Shown piece by piece: positions 8,100-14,468 of a stretch of 40,484 bases of DNA. Numbering within the stretch: the first letter of the stretch is position 1; each line of letters starts with the position of its first letter. The notes beneath the pieces are model-generated. The model was not told the DNA's origin. It saw only the letters and a program-made list of their open reading frames with translations, and did no database searches. Source of the stretch: an uncultured Oscillospiraceae bacterium (lineage in GTDB: Bacteria > Bacillota > Clostridia > Oscillospirales > Oscillospiraceae); NCBI GenBank assembly GCA_934661735.1, contig CAKUJN010000008.1, positions 1 to 40,484 of the forward strand, given 5' to 3'. The translations under genes and the position numbers were made by a program.

Positions 8100-9194
8100 A
8101 TGGAGTATCGGAAATTACCCCATGGTGATGAACAGATCAGCGTAATCGGACTTGGCACCTCGGTTGTCGGCGAAGCCTCCGTCAAAAACGTGGTGGAGAC
8201 GGTGACATTCGCACTGGACAGCGGAATCAACTATATCGACCTTGCGGGCGGGCACGCCGCAATTTTCCCAGGAATCGGCGAGGCACTGGCCGGACGCAGA
8301 ACGGACGCATATCTTCAGCTTCACTTCGGCGCGGACTATACCTCGGGTGAATACGGCTGGAATCCGACGCTTGAGGGCGTGAAGCGCTCGGTCGCGTGGC
8401 AATTGGAGCAGCTGAAAACCGATTACATCGATTTCGGCTTCATGCACTGCCTCGACGAAAGCGGCGATCTGGCGGACTATGAGCGAAACGGCGTGCTGCG
8501 CTATCTGCTGGACATGCAGGCGCAGGGCGTGGTGCGGCACATCGGTCTTTCCACGCATGCGCCGGCGCTTGCGAATCAGGTGCTGGACATGGGCATTCTG
8601 GATATGATGATGTTCTCCATCAATCCGATGTACGACTATGGCAAGGGTGATTTCTCCATCGGAAGCGCGTCCGAGCGCTATCGCCTGTACACCCGCTGTG
8701 AAAAAGAGGGCGTCGGCATCTCGGTCATGAAGCCGTTCAACGCCGGACAGCTGCTGGACGCGAAGAAGTCGCCGTTCCATCGCGCGCTCACGCCGGCGCA
8801 GTGCATCCAGTACGCACTGGACCGGCCGGCAGTCCTGACGGTCATGCAGGGCGCGGCCAACGTGCAGCAGCTGCGGCAGAACCTCGCCTTTCTGGACGCG
8901 AGCGCCGAGGAGCGGGATTATTCCATCATCAGTTCGCTGGTACCGGACGACACAAAGGGAACGTGCGTGTATTGCAGGCACTGCCATCCCTGCCCCGCGG
9001 GGCTGGATATCGGCCTGATCAACAAATACTACGACCTTGCAAGGCTTGGCGACATGCTGGCGCGCGAGCATTATCTGACGCTGGAAAAAACGGCGTCCGA
9101 CTGTCTGCAATGCGGACACTGCAACAGCCGCTGTCCGTTCTCCGTCGACCAGATGCGGCGGATGGAGGAAATTCAGGCGTATTTCGGGAAATAA
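8100..9194 (+). CDS. Aldo/keto reductase-fold protein with two [4Fe-4S] motifs, degenerate active site
   Basis: 364 residues: an aldo/keto reductase barrel (about 1-280) with a ferredoxin-like tail. Cluster motifs are CVYCRHCHPCP (Cys289, 292, 295, 298) and CLQCGHCNSRCP (Cys335, 338, 341, 345). The catalytic tetrad is only half kept. Asp47 and His116 (DFGFMHCL) are present. The Tyr position of the D-x-A-x-x-Y motif is His52 (DLAGGH), and the usual Lys position appears as His75 (LQLHFG). Standard carbonyl reduction is therefore doubtful; electron transfer or an altered chemistry is possible. GAGGT precedes the ATG. The next gene is a related reductase with an intact tetrad. Confidence 0.88.
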   Translation: MEYRKLPHGDEQISVIGLGTSVVGEASVKNVVETVTFALDSGINYIDLAGGHAAIFPGIGEALAGRRTDAYLQLHFGADYTSGEYGWNPTLEGVKRSVAWQLEQLKTDYIDFGFMHCLDESGDLADYERNGVLRYLLDMQAQGVVRHIGLSTHAPALANQVLDMGILDMMMFSINPMYDYGKGDFSIGSASERYRLYTRCEKEGVGISVMKPFNAGQLLDAKKSPFHRALTPAQCIQYALDRPAVLTVMQGAANVQQLRQNLAFLDASAEERDYSIISSLVPDDTKGTCVYCRHCHPCPAGLDIGLINKYYDLARLGDMLAREHYLTLEKTASDCLQCGHCNSRCPFSVDQMRRMEEIQAYFGK

Positions 9195-9223
9195 CACACT
9201 GCGTATCAACGGGAGGATCGGGA

Positions 9224-10354
9224 ATGATTTATAAGGATTTTCAGGGAGAACAACTGTCCGCCCTCGGTCTCGGGTGCATGCGCCTGCCGCACACCGAAAA
9301 GGGCTATGACGACGTCGATCGGGAGCAGGTGCGGCAGATGGTCGCCTATGCCATGGAGCACGGCGTCAACTATTATGACACAGCGTGGGGTTATCACAAC
9401 GGCAACTCCGAAACCGCCGTCGGCGAGGCGCTTTCCGCCTATCCGCGCGAGCGCTATCACCTTGCGACAAAGTTCCCCGGCTATGATCTGAGCAACATGC
9501 CGAAGGTCCGTGAGATTTTTGAGGAACAGCTTCGCAAATGCAGGGTTGAATACTTTGATTTTTATCTCTTCCACAACGTGTGCGAGATGAACATCGAGCA
9601 GTATCTTGACCCCAAATACGGCATTTACGACTATCTGATGGAGCAGAAGCGAAACGGCCGTATCCGTCATCTCGGCTTTTCCTGCCACGGACAGTACGAC
9701 GTGCTCAAGCGCTTCCTTGCGGCATATGGAAAGGACATGGAATTCTGCCAGCTTCAGCTTAATTTCCTCGACTGGACATTCCAGAAGGGCAGAGAAAAGC
9801 TCGAGCTGCTGAAGCAGTACGGCATTCCTGTCTGGGTCATGGAGCCGCTCAGAGGCGGCAGGCTGGCCTCCCTTGCGCCGGAATACACAGAGCGCCTCAA
9901 AGCCCTCCGCCCGCAGGAGACGGTCCCCGCGTGGTCGTTCCGCTTCCTGCAATCGATTCCGGAGGTGACGATGATTCTGTCCGGCATGTCCAATATGGAG
10001 CAGCTGACTGCAAACATCCGGACCTTTGAGACAGACGAGCCGCTGAACGATACCGAAATGGACGCGCTGCTGGGCGTCGCGGCGGAAATGCTTTCCAAAA
10101 AAGCGCTGCCGTGCACCGGCTGCCGCTACTGCACGGAATACTGCCCGCAGCAGCTGAACATTCCGTATCTCATTTCGCTGTATAACGAGCACGCCTTTAC
10201 CGGCGGCGGCTTCCTCGCGCCCATGGCGCTCAGCGCCGTGCCGAAGGACAAGTGGCCGACCGCCTGTCTGCACTGCCGCAGCTGTGAAAGCGTCTGCCCG
10301 CAGCAGATCAAAATCTCAGAGGCCATGACAGACTTTGCCGAAAAGCTTTCATAA
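9224..10354 (+). CDS. Aldo/keto reductase with two C-terminal [4Fe-4S] motifs
   Basis: 376 residues. The barrel has the complete tetrad: Asp52 and Tyr57 in YYDTAWGY, Lys83 in LATKFPG, His117 in YLFHNV. The tail carries CTGCRYCTEYCP (Cys297, 300, 303, 307) and CLHCRSCESVCP (Cys348, 351, 354, 358), two ferredoxin-type cluster motifs. Such proteins couple a nicotinamide-type carbonyl/alcohol reaction to Fe-S electron transfer in anaerobes; the substrate is unknown. ATG 9224 is chosen for GGGAGGATC just upstream and the typical opening MIYKDFQGEQLSALGLG. It ends the LysR-controlled operon before a terminator. Its partner upstream lacks two of these catalytic residues. Confidence 0.9.
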   Translation: MIYKDFQGEQLSALGLGCMRLPHTEKGYDDVDREQVRQMVAYAMEHGVNYYDTAWGYHNGNSETAVGEALSAYPRERYHLATKFPGYDLSNMPKVREIFEEQLRKCRVEYFDFYLFHNVCEMNIEQYLDPKYGIYDYLMEQKRNGRIRHLGFSCHGQYDVLKRFLAAYGKDMEFCQLQLNFLDWTFQKGREKLELLKQYGIPVWVMEPLRGGRLASLAPEYTERLKALRPQETVPAWSFRFLQSIPEVTMILSGMSNMEQLTANIRTFETDEPLNDTEMDALLGVAAEMLSKKALPCTGCRYCTEYCPQQLNIPYLISLYNEHAFTGGGFLAPMALSAVPKDKWPTACLHCRSCESVCPQQIKISEAMTDFAEKLS

Positions 10355-10361
10355 AACGCAG

Positions 10362-10388
10362 ACGCTCCCCGCCGAAGGCGGGGAGCGT
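10362..10388 (+). terminator. Terminator of the redox operon
   Basis: Perfect 12-base arms (ACGCTCCCCGCC and complement) with a GAA loop lie 7 bases after the last aldo/keto reductase. No T-tract follows, because a repeated-flank element begins in its 3' arm. The second copy of the flank at 10653-10671 is followed by a slightly more AT-rich stretch. Confidence 0.65.
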
Positions 10389-10393
10389 CCTGT
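10375..10393 (+). repeat. Direct repeat, left copy (19 bases)
   Basis: AAGGCGGGGAGCGTCCTGT is identical to 10653-10671. This copy is the 3' arm and flank of the terminator; the two copies bracket 259 bases of structured sequence, as expected for an insertion with target duplication. Confidence 0.8.
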
Positions 10394-10652
10394 CAGTCTA
10401 TCGGAAAACCTCGTAGAGTTCGCGCCCGCAGGCGCGAATGAGATGTTGATCTGTTTTGTCCGGCGGCGTGTACGTCGGGCAAAACACTTTGCGCGATGCA
10501 AGTTGCGTGAGGCTCCAAGAGCGCAAGCTTTGCGCCGCGCGATTGGCTAAGCCGAACGCATGCAGAGCAAAGCGTCGAAGTGGAATTTGTGCGTCTACGG
10601 CGCACAAATTATGCGCGCAGCATCGTGATGTCTATTCAAACGCGAACCCGGC
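10394..10652 (+). other. Structured intergenic element, possible non-coding RNA or small mobile element
   Basis: 259 bases with no convincing gene. Hairpins include TTCGCGCC/GGCGCGAA (10419-10438, loop CGCA); a 13-pair stem 10453-10465 with 10473-10485 that needs two G-U pairs on the plus strand; GCGCAA/TTGCGC near 10526-10540; and AATTTGTGCG/CGCACAAATT (10584-10610, 7-base loop). The G-U pairs point to a plus-strand RNA rather than a DNA palindrome. The element is bracketed by exact 19-base direct repeats. I do not recognise it as a named RNA family. Confidence 0.5.
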
Positions 10653-10671
10653 AAGGCGGGGAGCGTCCTGT
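10653..10671 (+). repeat. Direct repeat, right copy (19 bases)
   Basis: Exact copy of 10375-10393, closing the structured element. It lies 24 bases before the -35 box of the FliB-like gene. Confidence 0.8.
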
Positions 10672-10694
10672 ATATTACGGCGCGGGCAAAAGGA

Positions 10695-10723
10695 TTGACA
10701 TGCACTCCGGAATTGTATATGAT
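10695..10723 (+). promoter_or_regulatory. Promoter of FliB-like gene
   Basis: TTGACA (10695-10700), 17-base spacer, TATGAT (10718-10723): nearly consensus. The start codon is at 10747, preceded by AGAGGGTG. Confidence 0.8.
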
Positions 10724-10746
10724 AAATCGATAAAGAGGGTGCGTAC

Positions 10747-11832
10747 ATGAAACAGATTTATCCTGACTTTTATCCGGTTTTTCACTGTCTGGCGGGTGCC
10801 TGTCCGGACACCTGCTGCAAGGGCTGGGAAATCGTGGTTGATGATGAGACGATGGCATTTTACCGCACGGTCACAGGCGAGCTGGGCGAAAAGCTGAAAG
10901 ACGCGTTTATCGAGCGTGACGGTGAGGCCTGCTTCCGACTCAGGGACGATGGAAGATGCGTCCTGCTGACGGCGGACGGGCTGTGTCCGCTTCAGGCCGC
11001 GTTCGGCGAGCGCGGCCTGTGCCATATCTGCGCCAGTCACCCGCGTTTTATCGAGGAATACGGCGCGGTGCAGGAGATTACGCTCTCCATCTCCTGTCCG
11101 GAGGCGGCTCGGCTGCTTCTGGAGCATCCGGAGCCGGTTGCCTTTCTGACAAAGCAGACCGATGAAAGCGTCGACACACCGAACGAGCTGGATCCGGTTC
11201 TCTTCTTTGCCGTCCGGAGTGTCCGTGACACAATGCTTGCGCTGGCACAGGCACGCAGCCATCCGGTCCGCGACCGTCTGGCGCTGATTCTGCTGCTGGC
11301 TGCCCGCACGCAGGCGCTTCTGGACGACGGACGGCAGGACGACGTTTCGCCGCTTTGCGCGCGGTTTCTGACACAGGAGGTACAGTCGCGCCAGCTGGTC
11401 CGGCTGCGCCGGATGCGCCGCCGCGGCGCGGATTTCTTTCCGCTGTGGCTTCTGCTGCGCAATATGGAGCATCTGACGCCGGAGTTTCCGGCGCTTCTGG
11501 ACAGCTGTGTCCACGCGCTTCGGCCGGACGCGGGCTTTTTCAAGGAATACGCCTCACGGCTGGAAAACCTGAGCGTCTATTTTCTCTTCCGTTATATCCT
11601 CAAGGCCGCGGCCGATGGCCGTCTGCTGGAGCGCGCCGCGTCGTGCGTATTCCATGTAATCGCCGTCTGCCGTCTGTTCCCACACTGGAGCGGTCAGACG
11701 CCCGAGGACTTCCGCGCGCTGTGTGGGCTCTACTCCAAAGAAGTCGAGCACTCGGAAGAAAATCTGGAGCTGCTTTCCCGCGCGGTGCGGCGCGGCGCGC
11801 TGCGCACGCAGACGCTGCTTTCCCTGCTTTAA
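10747..11832 (+). CDS. FliB-like (flagellin lysine-N-methylase family) Fe-S protein
   Basis: 361 residues. The N-terminal third carries a cysteine set typical of FliB/YkgJ-like proteins: CLAGACPDTCCKGW (Cys14, 19, 23, 24), then DGRC, GLCPLQ, LCHICASHPRF and SISCPEA. FliB methylates flagellin lysines in Salmonella and is believed to use an Fe-S cofactor. The rest is helical and Arg/Leu-rich. No flagellar gene is in the window, so the substrate may be another surface protein; SLH and secreted proteins lie downstream. It has its own near-consensus promoter and stands as a single gene. Confidence 0.8.
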   Translation: MKQIYPDFYPVFHCLAGACPDTCCKGWEIVVDDETMAFYRTVTGELGEKLKDAFIERDGEACFRLRDDGRCVLLTADGLCPLQAAFGERGLCHICASHPRFIEEYGAVQEITLSISCPEAARLLLEHPEPVAFLTKQTDESVDTPNELDPVLFFAVRSVRDTMLALAQARSHPVRDRLALILLLAARTQALLDDGRQDDVSPLCARFLTQEVQSRQLVRLRRMRRRGADFFPLWLLLRNMEHLTPEFPALLDSCVHALRPDAGFFKEYASRLENLSVYFLFRYILKAAADGRLLERAASCVFHVIAVCRLFPHWSGQTPEDFRALCGLYSKEVEHSEENLELLSRAVRRGALRTQTLLSLL

Positions 11833-11865
11833 CGCACAGTACAATCAGAAATGAAGCGTGCAGCA

Positions 11866-11967
11866 ATGAAAATCGAACAGTTTGTCATGGCCTACGGCGT
11901 GGAGCAGGACCGGCTTCGCGCAATCCTGCCGGAGGGGTTCTCCTCGCTTCGGCCCGTTCTGCGAATC
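11866..11967 (+). pseudogene. 5' fragment of a truncated gene
   Basis: Thirty-four codons, starting MKIEQFVMAYGVEQDRLRA and continuing to about RPVLRI, read like the conserved opening of a longer soluble protein. I have the impression of a conserved Clostridia family but cannot name it with certainty. The frame runs into a stop at 11986-11988. From about 11961 the same bases belong, on the other strand, to a cotJA-like fragment. The rest of the gene is missing. Confidence 0.45.
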
Positions 11968-12122
11968 AGCGCGCACGACGCGCCGTAGAGGTCGGGTCCC
12001 GTCTGCTGGAACGGTACATATGGATTGGCAAGCGGCGCGCACGACGGCAGGGTTCCGTCCGCGTTCGCGCACTGCGGCAGCGTCATCACGCCGTTTTCCG
12101 CCGTGTCATTCTGATGATCCAA
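11961..12122 (-). pseudogene. 5' fragment resembling spore-coat gene cotJA
   Basis: The minus strand encodes about 54 residues including CAPLANPYVPFQQTGPDLYG and GASCALIR. This resembles the start of CotJA, a small coat-associated protein whose family has an L-A-x-x-Y-V-P-x-Q stretch. A TTG at 12122 with GGAAGGAG upstream is a plausible start. CotJA normally continues with a GTLFPxLDLPF-like segment; here it breaks off after ALIR. This implies a spore-forming ancestry. Confidence 0.5.
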
Positions 12123-12266
12123 AGTTCTGACACTCCTTCCTGTTTTTCGGGGCGTTTCGCCCTGAACCACTCTATGCCGCTTTTGATCCGCGTGTGCGCC
12201 CGCGCCGAAAATTATTCCTCTTTTTTGATAAGCTCCCATGCAAAAAAGTCGGTTTCGCATACTGAA

Positions 12267-12298
12267 ACCCCGGCCTTCAGTGAAGTGAAGGCCGGGGT
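12267..12298. terminator. Terminator hairpin
   Basis: Perfect 13-base arms (ACCCCGGCCTTCA and complement), loop GTGAAG, followed on the plus strand by GTTTTGTTT. It lies just past the stop of the leftward secreted-protein gene (12306) and can serve both strands. Confidence 0.8.
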
Positions 12299-12305
12299 GT
12301 TTTGT

Positions 12306-13532
12306 TTATGTAAGCGGTTTAATTCTGAGGTTGCCCCAGATTTCGACATTGGCTTTGCCGTTTTCGTTTTTCACTCTCGGCGGAATCCAGTCAAACAATA
12401 ATTCCTTATTCTTCTCATCAATTATATATCTATAGTTTTCCGGCAAACTTTTTCCTTCCTTCAGTGAGCCGTCATCGTTCAGCACATCGCCAAAATTGTA
12501 CCACCTTAAAAGATCGCCCTGCATGTAATCGAGATTGATTGTCTGCACCACATTATTGCCGTCCTTATCCGTAGCAATAATTACGGTTTTTGCCGGCTCC
12601 TTCGGTCCATCGAGGTCATCTTCATCATCTTCGAAAAAGCCTTCAACGAATTTCCCTTTGGAGTTCTCTTTGGAGTTTTCTTCCAGATGCGGTGCCTCCA
12701 CGAATTCACTCTGCGCACCCTGCATTCCGATGATTTTTATGTAATACGTATTCGTGTCGTCATCCGCATACGCAATGCCGATGATCGGCCAATCTACTTC
12801 GATCTTTGGATCTTTATCATCGTCCTGAACTTTGTATGACATTCCGTCGTCAATATCAATAAAGACCGTCGTCACCTCAATGGAATCGGATTTGAACGCA
12901 CTGTCATCATAATACGTTCCTCTGCTTTCTTCATCCACAACAATGATGTCTAATCCCTTCTTTTCGTCGGGATCCGGCATAGGATCGGGCTTCGGTCTGC
13001 TGCCGGAGGAGGAATTACCGCTGGCTGCCTGCGGCGCATAATAAAGGTTTGCAATCTTGACCTGAAGCTTCAGCGTACCTGCATTTCCGAGATCAAAAAC
13101 ATCACCGACATTGACCGCGACCACCACGCCCGCCTTAAGGCTGTCCAGCTTGGCCTGCACAGCTTCGCGCTCCGCCTCCGGCACATTGTCCTTTACAAGG
13201 ATGGCGCCCTTTTTAATGCAGAGCTTTGCATAATCCAAACCAGCCTTCGCAGCATCCTCTTTTTTCTCCCGCAGCAGCTTTGCCGACGCGAGATCTGCCA
13301 GACGGATATACAAGGTGCCGTTTTCCGTTCTGACATCATAGCTGACACCTTCGAGCGTAATGTTCTCCGCAGTGAGTTCGTGCATAGCCACGCCTGCTTC
13401 CTCCGGCATTCCGTAGCCAAAGCTCACGTATTCAAGCGGAATTGCGTCCGCTGCGAACACGCCGACACTCAGAATCAACGCCAGCATAAGCGCCAGCGCG
13501 ACCGATGCCAATGTTCTCAGTTTTTTTCTCAT
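12306..13532 (-). CDS. Secreted acidic protein of unknown function
   Basis: 408 residues. Signal peptide MRKKLRTLASVALALMLALI ending near VFAADA (cleavage about residue 28). The mature part has a Lys/Glu-rich helical region (about 85-140), a Pro/Asp linker (PKPDPMPDPDE), then a strongly acidic beta-rich half (DDDKDPKIEVDW, FFEDDEDDLDGP). ATG 13532 is chosen because GGAGGAG lies 7 bases upstream; an in-frame ATG 15 bases earlier overlaps that site. There is no anchor motif, so it is probably released or bound by charge. The acidic loops suggest calcium binding, but I cannot assign a family. The next gene upstream on this strand, beyond a broken gene, is an SLH surface protein. Confidence 0.75.
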   Translation of the reverse strand: MRKKLRTLASVALALMLALILSVGVFAADAIPLEYVSFGYGMPEEAGVAMHELTAENITLEGVSYDVRTENGTLYIRLADLASAKLLREKKEDAAKAGLDYAKLCIKKGAILVKDNVPEAEREAVQAKLDSLKAGVVVAVNVGDVFDLGNAGTLKLQVKIANLYYAPQAASGNSSSGSRPKPDPMPDPDEKKGLDIIVVDEESRGTYYDDSAFKSDSIEVTTVFIDIDDGMSYKVQDDDKDPKIEVDWPIIGIAYADDDTNTYYIKIIGMQGAQSEFVEAPHLEENSKENSKGKFVEGFFEDDEDDLDGPKEPAKTVIIATDKDGNNVVQTINLDYMQGDLLRWYNFGDVLNDDGSLKEGKSLPENYRYIIDEKNKELLFDWIPPRVKNENGKANVEIWGNLRIKPLT

Positions 13533-13621
13533 TGTGTTCTCCTCCATTGTTTTTTATATTCTCTGCTCTTCTTTTCGGAACAGCAGTAAATGCACAGTGA
13601 GGCATTTGTTCAGAATGGTAT

Positions 13622-13661
13622 CATATTTCCTTCGGAAATATGGAAAGGGACGTCCCTTTCC
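13622..13661 (-). repeat. Tandem hairpin plus perfect palindrome upstream of secreted-protein gene
   Basis: CATATTTCC/GGAAATATG (3-base loop, 13622-13642) is joined to the exact 20-base palindrome at 13642-13661 (GGAAAGGGAC and its complement). It lies 90-129 bases before the start codon at 13532. The same hairpin-plus-palindrome layout occurs upstream of the SLH-protein gene at 17463-17504. The rest of 13533-13849 holds no gene. Confidence 0.6.
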
Positions 13662-13784
13662 GCCGAGCTTCCATATATAAGATTCCTGTTTTTGTATGTA
13701 TTCCCATTATATTCCTGTTTTGTCCTGAATGCAATAGCAATTTTTCATTTTTCGCTGCATCTCCTTCTCTTTTCAGTATGCAAA

Positions 13785-13812
13785 ACCGGCGTGAGCGCAG
13801 GCTCACGCCGGT
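13785..13812. terminator. Terminator hairpin
   Basis: Perfect 12-base arms (ACCGGCGTGAGC and complement), loop GCAG, followed by CTTTT on the plus strand; AAAA precedes it, so it also gives a T-tract on the minus strand. It would end the broken gene at 13850-14243. Confidence 0.75.
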
Positions 13813-13849
13813 CTTTTCCGGTATACATCGGGTATCCGCCGGTTCTGCG

Positions 13850-14243
13850 CTAGATCAAAACGCCGGACGGATAATCCGTTAGAAGCCGGACACTTTCCAG
13901 CTCCTGCGGATAACGCGCAAGCAGGCGCTCGAGCTTTCGCCGCAGGCCGTCATTGTCATCCGGCGGAATGTGATAGATCAAGTTTTGCGCCGCGCTTCGA
14001 TTCAAAATTTCCCGCTCGGGCTTATAAAGAAGAATCTCCCCATTCCAAAATGCCGCGTCCATCCGCCTGCCCGCCAAAACCGCCGCCCCAGACGCAGCCC
14101 TCCGGCGCGCCGTAGATTGAGCCGATTTCGCACCAGTCGTAGAAATACTCCCGATGCTTCCGGAACAGCGGCAAAAACACGCGGTATAATTCGTAAAATT
14201 CAAACAGCCCCGGAAGATGATAATACGCAATTTCCTTTTTCAT
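13850..14243 (-). pseudogene. Frameshifted gene remnant
   Basis: The minus strand starts MKKEIAYYHLPGLFEFYELY and runs to about CVWGGG, which looks like a conserved opening. This frame stops at 14022. A second frame continues over the same region with MDAAFWNGEILLYKPEREI to TDYPSGVLI, ending at 13850. One frameshift near 14070-14110 would join them. The opening reads like a family I associate with larger cytoplasmic proteins of gut Firmicutes, so an internal deletion is also possible. Sequencing error is a further option. Confidence 0.5.
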
Positions 14244-14386
14244 ATCTCACTTTTCATACAAGCCGGATTTCACCGGCAGGTCGTCAGGCGGCACGGCCGC
14301 GCGCAAACGGCAGCATATCGACTCCCGCACGGAAGCATGATTATTGTACCAGACATTCGCGCCGGACTCAACCGGCGACTGTATAC

Positions 14387-14420
14387 GGGCCCGTTCATTT
14401 TCAGAACAGGCCCGCTTTTT
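14387..14420 (+). terminator. Possible plus-strand terminator
   Basis: CGGGCC...GGCCCG with inner GTTC/GAAC pairs and one mismatch, followed by CTTTTT. No plus-strand gene precedes it, so it may be a relic. Confidence 0.35.
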
Positions 14421-14426
14421 ACGCGC

Positions 14427-14456
14427 AAAAAGGCTCCGGTTCTACCGGAGCCTTTT
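14427..14456. terminator. Terminator of the surface-protein gene
   Basis: AAAAGGCTCCGGT/ACCGGAGCCTTTT with a TCT-type loop, A-rich before and T-rich after, so it works in both directions. It sits 13 bases past the stop of the SLH protein. Confidence 0.85.
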
Positions 14457-14468
14457 CTGTATTCTCAC

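Noticed and set aside
10393..10698. Short open frames of 66-80 residues over the structured intergenic element
   Set aside because: They overlap each other on both strands, lack ribosome binding sites, are Arg/Ala/Ser-rich and fall on hairpins; better explained by the non-coding element.
13533..14468. CRISPR-like or tandem repeat array among the palindromes
   Set aside because: The palindromes are single, of different sequence and without regular spacers.
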